This document shows, in pieces, positions 39,154 to 49,599 of a stretch of 64,000 bases of DNA. The stretch comes from Pseudo-nitzschia pungens (taxonomy: Eukaryota; Bacillariophyta; Bacillariophyceae; Bacillariales; Bacillariaceae), in the NCBI GenBank assembly GCA_037355855.1, contig CM074764.1:1798001-1862000 (forward strand), in the 5' to 3' direction. Position numbers and translations under genes: made by a program. Below the pieces are notes generated by a model. It was not told where the DNA came from. It saw only the letters and a list, made by a program, of their open reading frames with translations, and made no database searches. The stretch's first letter is position 1. Each line of letters starts with the position of its first letter.

Positions 39154-41003
39154 CTGTTGCTGAAAAGGAACGCACTATCATTGAAAGTACTGATGAGGTC
39201 CCCATCTTGGTTTCAGGGGAGGAATTTGCAGCTGATTCAACAGGGATGGAACACTCTACGAGCAATTTGGAAACCTTCTTAAAACAGAATTTTGAACCCA
39301 AAGATGATGACATGGACGTAGGAGGTACAACTGATGCAGAAGATTCAGATGAGTTGGATACCAGAACTGAAGAAGAGGATATTGAACCTGACGAAGAAGA
39401 AGCCCTTCCAAAAGACCTTGATTGCACCAACAATGCAGAGTCCCACTTGGATATCCTGGAAAGCACCGACCAAAATCTAACCAGTGAATTCAGAAAGATC
39501 ATCAACCACCATTGGAAAGAAGGGATGTTGATTTTCAAGGCTCAGTTTGTTACAGACGTGGGGACGGTTGTAATGGATATCCCACTTACTGTTTTGCAAA
39601 AGGATCAACCCGTTGCCTGTGCCAAATATATCAAGATGTACATTGTGGAGAATACCAGCAGAAGAGCGAGTGGTCCATTGGGGACATGGGCTGATTCGGT
39701 TTTGAAAGAGAACAGCAATATTGTCAGAAGAATGAGAAGAATCAGATCGGCATCACCCTATCAGTACCAAGTTAAGCTCCCAAAGAAACTTCGAAGATCC
39801 ATCCAGAACCCTAGCAAGAAGAAGAAAAGATTGCTATCCAGGAACCAACGGCTGGCAGCAAAGAAACAAAGAGAGAAATTTGGTATCAAGATTCCAAGCA
39901 CGTATCAACAGTGTGTCCAGTTTGATTTGGAAGCAGGCAACCGAAAGTGGCAAGAGAGCATTGAAAAGGAGATGGAGAATCTGGAGAGACTGAAGTGTTT
40001 CAAATTCCACCATCCGGATACTGAGTTTCCTGCATCCGAAGGTTGGCAAGAAGCCAAGCTGAAAATGATCTGGGATGTCAAAAGCGAAGATAGAAGATAC
40101 AAATCGCGTCTAGTTGCAGGAGGGCATTTGGTTGATTCCAGCAACGTCAATACATATTCAAGTCAGGTGGACAGTCTTACAGTGTTCCTGTTATTCCTTA
40201 TTGCACAGCACCAGAAGCTGGATCTCATGACAGCCGATGTAGGCAACGCCTTCCCTACTGCACCAAACCAGGAGAAAGTGTGGTGTTGGGCAGATGATGT
40301 ATTTGGTGGAAACAAAGGGAGCAAAGTAGAGATTCAACGCGCCCTGTATGGCCTTGCTGGAAGCAGCAGAGCCTACATGGATTTTTTCGCAGATACACTT
40401 GCAGGCTTAGGATTTAGACCCTCTCGCGCTGACCCTGATTTATGGATGAGACAGGAGCCAGAAGGTGAAGGATATTGCTACATTGCAACCCATGTGGATG
40501 ACCTGATCGTGGTTGCAAAGAAACCCCAGGATTGGATTTCCCTAATTGAACAGGAGTTTGCCCTGAGGAATATTGAGAAGGAGCCGAAGTACTATCTTGG
40601 TACCAGTGTGAGAAAAATCAAGGACGGCAGGATTCTTCTGAATTCAGGCTCATATATTACAGAAGTTCTTCGGAAGTATGAAATCAAGCATGGGCTTACC
40701 CTACACAAGAACCCAATCCCTATGCCCACGAAATGCAGGCCGGAAGAAGATACCTCAGAGTTTTTAGATCCAGCAGGACACAAGGAGTTCCAGCATATCA
40801 TTGGTTTGTGCCAATGGGTAATTTTGACTGGGAGGATTGATATAGGTTATGCAGTGTCTTCACTTTCAAGATTCTCAGCGAGCCCAAGGAAGAACCATCT
40901 CGAGATGGCAAGACATATCTTAGGTTATCTTACTAAGAAGTACAAGCATAAAGGGTTGGTGATTGATCCAAGGCCCCCAAGGACCACCATAGATGTACAA
41001 TAA
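39150..41003 (+). pseudogene. pol: Copia pol, linker plus reverse transcriptase (5' part)
   Basis: This frame has no ATG at its start: it runs on from the gag region in another frame (KFELTVAEKERT), which marks the deletion junction or a frameshift. Residues ~1-230 are an acidic then basic linker. The Copia-type RT follows, with KLKMIWDVKSEDRRYKSRLV, MTADVGNAFPTAP, IQRALYGLAGSSRAYMDFF and THVDDLIVVAK (HVDD in place of the usual YVDD). It then reaches the connection domain (HIIGLCQWVILTGRIDIGYA, ARHILGYLTKKYKHKGL). It stops at 41001-41003, exactly where the LTR+PBS insertion begins. RNase H resumes at ~41507. Confidence 0.8.
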
Positions 41004-41494
41004 GCTTGCGACTGTTAATCTGTTAAAATGTAGCTGAAACTGGTTTAAGCTGATAGATCCCAGGGCAAGCTTGGAGATATACAGCAAGAGCAAAGGCGTG
41101 CAAACCGGTTGAGGTGCCGGTCTGTTCTATCGATAGTCTCGGATTCACCACTACGGCCGATCGAGCAAGATCAACCAGATCTATTCTAACTACCTCTTAT
41201 GGGCTCAGTCAGTTAGATCTTAGGCTTGTAGTTCTACAGGAAGCTGCTGAAGGAGCAGGATGTAAGTATCAAGGTATTCAAATCAGAGTTAAACTAAAGA
41301 TGTGAGGACAGCAAGCTTGTCGAGGATTCGATGTTGCTGTCTTGTTAATTCTACCGGGTGTTCTGCTTGCTGTTCGGGTACAAGTAGTACTGTATTTTGT
41401 TGTGTCTGTACAAGCAGTACTGGAGCCCAGTAGAAAACTATTTCTGTGCACGGTATGCGCATGGAAAATATGCAACGTGTGACTGGATTGAATA
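41002..41494 (-). mobile_element. Family A LTR plus primer-binding site inserted in pol
   Basis: 41021-41494 is a family A LTR in minus orientation (plus-strand start TGTTAAAATGTAGCTGAAAC). Unlike an ordinary solo LTR it is joined to AAGCTTGCGACTGTTAATC (41002-41020), which is the family's PBS, and nothing beyond it. The far end, GGATTGAATA, is diverged from the usual CAATTTAACA. A target duplication is not clear (TACAA on the left, TACAC on the right). The composition LTR+PBS equals that of plus-strand strong-stop DNA. Confidence 0.75.
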
Positions 41495-41506
41495 GAGCCT
41501 ACACGA

Positions 41507-42052
41507 ATGGAAGATTTCACTCACCAGTATAAATATTACAAGGAAGAACTTGACCCTATGTTTCCTATCCCGAAGGTCAAAGAACTACAGATCACCATCT
41601 TCTGTGACAGTGATCATGCGCATGATTTGGTAACTGGAAGAAGTATCACAGGGCTCCTCGCGTTTGTTGGTTCCACTCCAGTATATTGGAAATCCAAAAG
41701 ACAAACTTCAGTTCATACCAGTACTTTCGGAGCAGAGTTCACAGCCTTGAAGGATGCAGTGGCCCTTGCCATCAGATTGAGATATCATTTGAGATCCATG
41801 GGAGTTGCTGTAACTAAACCAGCCGATATCTATGTGGACAACAAGAGTGTGGTTCTAAACTCAACCAATCCTGCAAGTTCTTTGAACAAGAAGTCCATTG
41901 CGTTAGCATACCATTTTGTGAGACAACAGCAAGCAGGAAAAGTGATCTCTGTAAACCATATCAGATCGGAAGATAACTATGCAGATGTTCTTACCAAGCC
42001 TCTTCCACAAACAGCATTCCATAGTCTCATCAACGAATTCATGACTAAATAA
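41507..42052 (+). pseudogene. pol: Copia RNase H (3' part of pol)
   Basis: Continuation of the pol broken at 41002. It encodes the Copia RNase H that removes template RNA during cDNA synthesis: FCDSDHAHDLVTGRSITG (first Asp), STFGAEFTALKDAV (Glu), IYVDNKSVV (Asp) and ADVLTKPLPQTAF near the end. The frame reaches a natural stop at 42052, 98 bp before the 3' LTR. As it stands it could not be made from the same message frame as the RT part. Confidence 0.8.
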
Positions 42053-42150
42053 GTTAAGTACCAACTTGAATATTTTAAAAAGAAAATCAGAACAATAATA
42101 TTACCTCAGCTATCCTGTCTACTTTCTCTCCCATCGCGGATTAAGGAGGG

Positions 42151-42593
42151 AACAACGCAGTAACAGGGTTGTTAAATATAAGAAACAGAAACTGCGCATA
42201 AAACCGCGCGATTGCGAGCTACTGTATGTGGAGTCGTACTGAGCACTATATCTGCTCCGACCACGAGCATGGAGTCTTACACGTGGAGTTGTACTGAGCA
42301 TTGCTCCAACCACGCGCATGGAGTCACGCGCACGAATATATGCCCGGGACCATGCTAAAGACCATGCAAAAGTATACGCCGCTGAATAAACACATACAAA
42401 CACTTAAGAATGGATACATACAAGCCCAGTGAGTCATGACCAACTGATCAAGTGTTAAGCGATCATCGCTAAGGTCGCTAATCAATCCAATCGCTAACAC
42501 ACAGTTCACACAGAGCAATCGAGTGTTAACACAGAAAACACATGATTCGCAAGATAGAATACTAAGCTCATAATTCCAGTTAAACAACTTGTT
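42151..42593 (+). repeat. 3' LTR of the family B Copia element
   Basis: 443 bp, same length as the 5' LTR and almost identical. It is preceded by GATTAAGGAGGG, a plausible polypurine tract. Confidence 0.9.
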
Positions 42594-42594
42594 A

Positions 42595-43390
42595 TTCACT
42601 ATCACCTGTAGCGCAGTGCGGTTTGGTTCATCAGTTAGCATCCTGTAGATCTCCCCATATTGATCTGCTAAGAACTGGGGCATGTACATCTGGTACAAGT
42701 TCTACATACAGGGCCCAGCATCCTGCTTAGCATCCTGTTCAGTATCCCCGCCTCCTTAGCCCAGTGTGGTTCGGTTTGTCAGTTAGCACCCCCTATAGAA
42801 AAAAAAATTGGGGGAAGGGGGGGATTATTTTGAGACAACAAATATTTTTTTTTTAAATGTTGATTAATTTGATTAAGTGACTGAAGAAAATATTTGAGTC
42901 TTAAAAAAAATTGGGTCTTGTTTGAATTTTATTTTTTTTTCTCGGAATTGAGGTAGTTAGTGGGTCGCGATTGGGGGTTGCGAATCGCGAGAGGGCTACG
43001 AGTGGAGCTACGTCAAAATGAGCCAGGAATAAATCGCGACCCCCCCAAATAAATTCTTGGGAGGGGTCGCGAACCGGTTTTCGGACGGATCTCCCAACAT
43101 GATTGATCTGCTAAGAACTGGGTCATGTAGATGTGGTACAAGTTCTACATAGTACAGGGCCCAGCATCCTGCTTAACATCCTGTTCACTATTCCATTAGC
43201 CCAGTAGTACGGTTCGGTTTATCAGTCAGCACCCCCTATAGATCTCCCAATATTGATCTGCTAAGAACTGGGGTATGTAGATGTGGTACAAGTTCTACAT
43301 ACAGGGCCTAGCATCTTGCTTAGCATCCTGTTCACAATCACCCGTAGCACAGTGCGGTTTGGTTTCTCAGTTAGCATCCTGTAGATCTCC
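42595..43390 (+). repeat. ~130-bp repeat array, middle part, interrupted at 42800-43088
   Basis: Further copies of the unit seen at 37110-37441 (CAGTGCGGTTTGGTT, TTAGCATCCTGTAGATCTCC, TGATCTGCTAAGAACTGGGG, GTACAAGTTCTACATACAGGGCCCAGCATCC). One unit is split between CCCCCTATAG (~42799) and GATCTCCCAAC (~43089) by ~290 bp of T/G-rich sequence containing TCGCGATTGGGGG and ending GGTCGCGAACCGGTTTTCGGAC. That insert's right end is the inverse of 36200-36225. Confidence 0.7.
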
Positions 43391-43960
43391 TAAACAGGAT
43401 GCTAGACAGGATGGTGCTACTAGGCCCTTCCAGTAGGATTTGTACCAGATCTACATACCCTAACTCTAGCAGCCTTAAATTAGAAGATATGCAGGATGCT
43501 AAGATAAGAAAGGAACTGTACAACCAAGAAGGCGATACTAAACAGGATGCTAGATAGGATGCTAGGCCCTTCTAGTAGGATTTGTACCAGATCTACATAC
43601 CCCAAGTCTTACTAGCACCCCCCTATATTATTAGAGATACAGGGTGCTAAGATATAGACTAAATTGTATAAAAGATTGCAGAATACTAAACAGGATGCTA
43701 GGCCCTTCTAGTAGGATTAGTACTAGATCTACATACCACAGCTCTTAGCACCCCTATTTTATTGGAGATACAGGGTGCTAAGGTAAAAACAGAACTGTAT
43801 CGAAATAAAGGGGCATACTAAATAGGATGCTTGACAGGATGCTAAGCCCTTGTTGTAGTAGGATTAGTACTAGATCTGCATACCCCAACTCTTAGCACCC
43901 CCTATATTATTAGAGATACAGTGTGCTAAGAAAATAGATGGAACAGCTGAGGATAGATCA
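43391..43960 (-). repeat. ~130-bp repeat array, inverted part
   Basis: Four copies of the same unit in reverse orientation (AACAGGATGCTAG, AGGCCCTTCYAGTAGGATT, TACCAGATCTACATACC, AGATACAGGGTGCTAAG). The switch from forward to reverse happens at ~43388, head to head, with TAGATCTCCTAAACAGGATGC at the junction. Confidence 0.75.
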
Positions 43961-44308
43961 AAATCAGAACAATAAAACTAGGGACACTCGCCTACCGGTA
44001 CACTTTCGGTATTTCAAAAAGAGAACACATGTTTTCTTCTGTTCGGGGACTGAGATTTATGATTCTTAGATCCCGTTTCAGTTCATTACTGCTGAAAAAA
44101 GAATCACACTTTTGATATTGTAAGGCTTACTACGGAATCGGAAGAACTGCAATTCGAATTCTTCTGCTGGAAGGAACCAGAGATCTTCTTAGCGTATGGG
44201 AAAACAAAATTTCGAAAGCCGCACGGTAATCTTACTAAACTTCAAGTTCAAAAGTCAAAGAAATAGTATTATAGTACAGTACGTAGTATGGTGTTCTTCT
44301 AGCATTGT
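43961..44308. other. Intergenic region
   Basis: Unstructured sequence between the repeat array and the gene at 44309. Nothing beyond single short GTACAGTACGTA words is seen. Confidence 0.4.
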
Positions 44309-44911
44309 TTAGCTTGTAGCGAACAGAACCATAGAACTAAATTCAGTTGTCATTATTCTCTTGGTCTTCTCTCCATTTGACAACATCGCCATGTTCATGC
44401 GATCCATCATTATCTCAGGGCTCCGATGCTGGCGAAAGAAAAAGGGAAACCGAGATGGACCACCAATCTCACGAAAATGTGTGGGGCACGTTATGATCTC
44501 CTACCGTACGTTCAGGTCATCCTCCGAAGGATTATCCAGACGATACAGGTATTCTTGGCACGACATTCTTGCAAATTTTTTATCCACAGCATCTGTGTAT
44601 TTTGTCCAATGGTCCTTACCAATGAGCCTGTACTCGCGATCTTTCTGTGACATATCCACCCCATTAAACATCACTCGGTCGTCACAATGCGGATGTTTGA
44701 AATTCCAAGAAACTCCTTCTTTGTGCACTGTTTTGTTCAAAAATCCAGTGAAGAACCGCAGTTTCAATATTGGATAACTCTTTCCCTCATCTACCATTTT
44801 GGGATCCGTAAGCTGAACGAATCGAAAATATCCATTTCGAAAGGCAACCGGTCCGATTACTTTAAATATATTTGGCTTGTACAGTGTTGGCAAATCGAGC
44901 AAGTTCGTCAA
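44309..44911 (-). CDS. Unrecognised gene, 3' exons (5' end unresolved)
   Basis: A minus-strand frame of 136 codons looks like real protein: FKVIGPVAFRNGYFRFVQL, SWNFKHPHCDDRVMFNG and WTKYTDAVDKKFARMSCQEY. No ATG starts it; the frame stays open to ~44977, so an upstream exon or a lost start is likely. A short MFKFERPFIRDIPLNHY frame beginning near 44997 in another phase could be part of it. At the 3' end a GTACGG donor after 44510 and a strong pyrimidine-rich acceptor (TTTCTTTCGCCAG) before 44428 define an 81-bp intron. Using it adds 39 residues and a stop at 44309, in phase. I cannot name the family. Confidence 0.4.
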
Positions 44912-45163
44912 AACGTTTTGTATTGCAAACGCTGCAATGGGATGTAGTGGTTCAGGGGAATGTCCCGGATGAACGGTCTTTCGAATTTGAACATTTCAGT
45001 TATGAAATTGGCGTTCCATATCTTCCTGCCTGCTCCTGGTTTCAAGTACTCATCTCATTCTATCTCTCACTGCGCCCAATATTCCGAAGTGACGCGACTT
45101 GCGTATCTGAAATAGTTGTTTCATTCCATGGGATTCATTCTACGTTTCGCTTGGTGCAACGAA

Positions 45164-46384
45164 TCAGATGACCAGGACAGATTCTTCGAGTTCCGGGTGA
45201 GGTGGCAGCGCCATCCGTCGTCGGGTTAAGACCAGAGTCTTTGCACGAATCAATCGGTTGACGGTTTGCAAGAGTGCCACCTTTTGGGCGGCGAGCAATG
45301 CCCCGTTGGTGGATTCTCCCTCGGTAGTGGTTGGCAAAGTGTCGTTGTCGTCGCCGTCAAACAGACCTTTTTCTTGGCATATCAAGTGACGTTGCACAAA
45401 GTTTTCGTCATGTGAAATTTCCACAATCTCGTCTTCATCGTTGTCATCATTGTCATCCGCAAATCGATCACCCAGTACCTCGGAGCAGAGCAGAAATTCT
45501 GCGGTTCCACCAGGTGCGGTCGACGTTTTGGGTTCGATTTTGTGGGATAGAAACATGTCGTCTTGATGGGTGAGAGAGCACTCGTTACAAGCTAATGAAA
45601 CCGCATCAAGAGAACCTTGTAGTTCCGATAAGTCTTGTACAAGCGACAAGGCAGTGTTGCGAGCGACCAAGTCGCAGTCCAAGAGGGAATCGTCAGAGGT
45701 GTTCAATGGTCCCGTAGTTTCGCCGTCAGAAGTGGATTTCTTCAAGACTTCTAACAGTCCTTCGATTGCTGGCGGATTTCGGAGGGCAGTGCTTGGTGTT
45801 GATTGTCGATCCTCCTGCTCCTGGATCGCAGTTGAGATAGAATCTTCCAACCAACGTAAAACAGCGGAAAGGATCTCTCTATCGTTCTGGTTTCGAGATC
45901 GCTTTCTTGGAGTTGGTGTCAATGCGCTATTCTTCTGAGAGGAGATGGCGCCTTCCTCGGTCTCCCTTTTCCTTTTAAAACCCGCGGAGCGTTCGTAAAA
46001 AAAGATTTCATTCCTACGTAAAGCCGGTTTGTCATCAACGTCGTTGTCCTTATTGACATCGGCGAGGTCGAATTTTCTCCTTTTGGGGTTATAGGCGTTT
46101 GTTGCATTTGTGATGGTGCTCATTGGCGGTTTGTTCCAAAATTCGTCGGGATTGCGATTGATGAGAGCGCAAAGGGCATCAAGCTGGTTGACATCATCGT
46201 TTTTGTCGATGGATTCGTGAGATTTCTTTTCTTTTTCTTGAGCAACAGCCTTCCGTCGGAGAGCTTTCGCTGCTGCCAAGGATTCGACAGCATTGAATCG
46301 AAAGTACTTGCTGTTGCTACCATTACTCTGAATTACATCGTACACGGCAGGAATTCGTTTTCGTTTGGGCCTGCGGTGCTTCTT
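45164..46384 (-). CDS. Basic nuclear-type C-terminal part of the long gene
   Basis: This frame has no ATG near its start. It opens with KKHRRPKRKRIPAVYDVIQS, a strong nuclear-localisation-like stretch, and ends at 45164. Composition is Glu/Asp/Ser-rich with several further basic patches (NPKRRKFDL, FKRKRETEEG, PRKRSRNQNDRE) and an acidic run (DDNDDNDEDEIVEI). Skipping one base (46385) joins it to the end of the 1716-aa frame so that SKRRD continues into KKHRRPKRKR; the combined protein would be ~2120 aa. Either the genome carries a one-base shift, the assembly does, or a small intron is missed. No known domain is recognised; a chromatin or nuclear role is only suggested by the charge pattern. 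Confidence 0.5.
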   Translation of the reverse strand, partial: KKHRRPKRKRIPAVYDVIQSNGSNSKYFRFNAVESLAAAKALRRKAVAQEKEKKSHESIDKNDDVNQLDALCALINRNPDEFWNKPPMSTITNATNAYNPKRRKFDLADVNKDNDVDDKPALRRNEIFFYERSAGFKRKRETEEGAISSQKNSALTPTPRKRSRNQNDREILSAVLRWLEDSISTAIQEQEDRQSTPSTALRNPPAIEGLLEVLKKSTSDGETTGPLNTSDDSLLDCDLVARNTALSLVQDLSELQGSLDAVSLACNECSLTHQDDMFLSHKIEPKTSTAPGGTAEFLLCSEVLGDRFADDNDDNDEDEIVEISHDENFVQRHLICQEKGLFDGDDNDTLPTTTEGESTNGALLAAQKVALLQTVNRLIRAKTLVLTRRRMALPPHPELEESVLVI

Positions 46385-48133
46385 AGTCTCGGCGTTTGCT
46401 ACGGTAGGGTGGTGATCCTGTCATCATATCCGCTGTCACAATTGATTTCCCGCCTGATGCTGCTGCTGCCGTGGTTTTTGCATTCGCGGCTTCTTTCTTT
46501 TTTTCGGTTTGTAAAGTCTTGTTGGCGACAACGTCTGTTGTTTCAACTTTCTGCTTGGTTCTTGCTGGTGAGAGTGCAAAGTTGGCTGCTATATTCGCCA
46601 CTTTTGCCGCTGTCGCCACTAAACTTGCCGCAATGGCCATGACGGGAGACGATGATGATGATTCTTGGGCAACATTTTTTGTTGGTGCCACCGAGGCCCT
46701 TTGGTCTTTCTTTAGAGATTGTGATGCGGCAGATGTCGATTCCATTGCGGTATTCTTTGCTCGGGGCACTGGCGATGCGGCAACAGTGTTTATGGGTGCT
46801 GCTGCTGCTTCAACACCTGTCATTGAGGATGGTGATGGAGACACTGTTGATTTTACGGTCTTTAATGTTCCAAGAACACCCTTTCTGGGTGTGGGTGCTG
46901 CTGCTGCTGCTGCTTCAACACCCGTCATTGAGGATGGGGATGGAGACACTGTTGATCCGACGGTCTTCGTTGTTGCAAGAACACTCTTTGTGGGTGCTAA
47001 TGCTGGTGCTTCGACGGGTGCCACTGAGGATGGGGATGGAGACACTGTTGATTCGACGGTCTTCGTTGTTGCAAGAACACTCTTTGTGGGTGCTGATGCT
47101 GGTGCTTCGACGGGTGCCACTGAGGATGGTAACGGAGACACTGTTGATTTGGCGGTCTTTGTTGTTGCAAGAGTTGGAAATGGGACAGAAACATTAGCGG
47201 GTGCCGATGGCACCGCAGCCTTCTTCGGTTTCGGAACCACGGAAGTTTCTTTCACAATTGCCTTTGCGGTTGGGACTGAACCTCCGGTGTGCTTCTTCTC
47301 GAGTGATACCAGAATAGTCGATTGCGACGGCGATGGCGATGCGGTTTTCCTTTTTGTTGACGTCGCTACTAGCTTCTTTGGGTGTGATGCGACTTCCACA
47401 TCTTCCACCAGAGATGATTTTCGTGCAAGTCGAGGGAATCCCGAGGACGAGGACGAGACCTTTTTTGTTGTTGCTGCTGCGGGAGCGTTCCTTGCGAGTC
47501 GTGCTGGTGCAACACCTTTTTTCGGGGACGGTGTCGCTTGGGATGTCGCTTGGGATGTCGCTTGGGATGTCGATGTCGATGTCGACGACGAAACCTTCTT
47601 CGCTGCTGGATTACTGTTGGATACTGTTTTGTTGTTATTCTTTGTCTCGTTTTTCTTGTAGGTTGGCTCGGATGGAGCAGTGGTGGTCTTTGATGCGGGA
47701 TTTGTTGCTGTTTTTGTTGCTCCCTGGTTCGTAACCTTGGTAGAGGGTGGTGCCGGACCGTGTGTCTTGGGGGACGGACTCGATGGGACCTTTGTCTTCG
47801 TTCCAGGAAGGGCTGCTGCTTTTGCTGCTGTTCCGTGTGCAGTAACTTTGTTGGGAGGACCGGGATCGCTGTGTTGGTGCGAGGGTTTCGGGACGATGGG
47901 TGTGTTGGATACCGCACCAATTGTTTTTGTAGCTGTTGCTGGTGCTCTCGGGACGACAACCTTGGTGGCGGGTGGTGCAACCCTTTGGAGGGGCGACGGT
48001 GGCGGTCTCGGTGCCACATCCTTCTTTGTTGTTGGTGTTGGTGTTCGTTGGACCGCAACTTGTTTGGGTTGCATCGCCGTAACCGCACCGCTTTGCTGGG
48101 AGGACGGTGCGGCGTGTGTGGCTGACAGAGTCT

Positions 48134-48166
<33 letters not shown>

Positions 48167-49568
48167 TTGTTGTAGTAGTTGTAGTTGACGACGATGATGA
48201 TGACAGTAGTAATGTTGCTGGTGGTGTTATTTTGGTTGTCTGTGCTCGTTGCACAGCAACAGCTGTGGTGGCTGGTGCGACCGTTTTGGTGGGGGGTGGC
48301 GACTTTGCGGTGGTATTGACACCGACACCGACATTGACCACCGGCGTCGTCGTCGTCGTAGTCGTCTTTCTCGCCGTGGTGTTTTTCGGCGTTGCAATCG
48401 TTGCTGCGCCCGGGACCGCTGGTTGCAACGGAATCTTGGTCGCGTCGAGGGTTCGGTCGAGCAGCGCATTCTTGGCACCAAGAGCGGGAGCCGATGGGGA
48501 TACTACCAACTTGCCACCAGCGGCCGGTGCAGCAACCTTGGCAGGTATGGTTTTCGTCGTCGCTGTCGTCGCTGCTTTGGCTGTCGCCAAACGAATCCCC
48601 TGGGTGGTGGAAGAAGGTGCCGCTGCTCTTGCCAGCGGGGAAGCGACCGTCTTGGCTGCCGGTGCGGCCGTCTTGAGAGGTCGTGCCTTGGTGGTAGCTC
48701 CGTGCGGTTGCGTTTGCGGTTGCGTTTGCGTGTAGTTGCCATTGCCATTGCCATTACCGGGAGTACCGGTACCGGCACCGCTGGTACTCGCAGTGGTCGC
48801 CGTCATTTTTCGCTTGTTTGCCATCATCGCCGTCGTATACGCAGCGTAATAAGCAGCGTAATAAGCAGCGTGCGCGGCGCTCTTTGATGACGGCGGGGGC
48901 GCCGCGGCGCTGCCGCCCCATGCCGGATAAATTTGGGGCGCGTGCGGCTGCGGGTGTGGGTATGCGTATGCGGCCGTTGTTGCCCTCGGGACCTGCGCGG
49001 CCGTCGCGATTGGGAAGGGGGCAGTGGCAGCGGCAGCGGCAGTGGGGGGCAGTGCTCCCCGGAATGTTGCGGCGTTGTTGGCGGGAAATGTCGATGTCGC
49101 TGTCGCCGCTGCCATTGGTGTCGCAGTCGCTGCCGCCGTAGGTCTTGGAATGGCTCCCGACGACCCGCTGCCAAACAAAGCAACGGCTGGAGCAGGGGTT
49201 GCCGGAGCTCGGGTTGTCATTGTTGCTGCTGTCGCTGCTGTTTGCAATTTCGGTATCGTCGTTGAAGTTGGCGCTGGCGGTGCTGCTGTTCCCACTCGTG
49301 CATTGGTTTTCGGAGGGATGTTGATGTTGATGGTTCGGCTGCTGCTGCTGCTGCTGATCGATTGGAAGCTACCAGCGGCGGCAGCCGTTGGGAGGGTACC
49401 GGTTGCGACACCAACCAAAGCAGGGGATTTGGGCGTAGCAGCAGCAGCAGCAGCAGGTGCGGATCGCTTCGGAGTGGTTCCGGGGGCCGCTTTCGCTGCC
49501 GCTAGAGATGCAGCCGTTTGGAGGGCGACGGTTGTCGCACCGACCAAAGCGCGAGCCTCGGGTGAAAT

Positions 49569-49599
<31 letters not shown>

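Larger units (their letters stand above)
37448..42593 (+). mobile_element. Young, internally deleted Copia element (family B)
   Basis: Two 443-bp LTRs (37448-37890 and 42151-42593) flank the unit, and I notice only one difference between them (CATACGAGCC versus CATACAAGCC). TTCACT directly precedes the left LTR; the right LTR is followed by A and TTCACT, so the target duplication is present but one base off register. The primer-binding site GATTAACAGTCGC begins at 37891, and a purine tract, AAGGAGGG, precedes the right LTR. Gag and the C-terminal RT/RNase H coding remain, but protease and integrase are missing, so it is non-autonomous. Pol is further broken by an LTR+PBS insertion at 41002-41494. 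Confidence 0.85.

Noticed and set aside
36193..43088. A 6.9-kb DNA transposon bounded by the CGCGACC inverted ends
   Set aside because: The right copy is a ~290-bp insert that cleanly splits one array unit, so the two ends need not belong to one element; no target duplication found.
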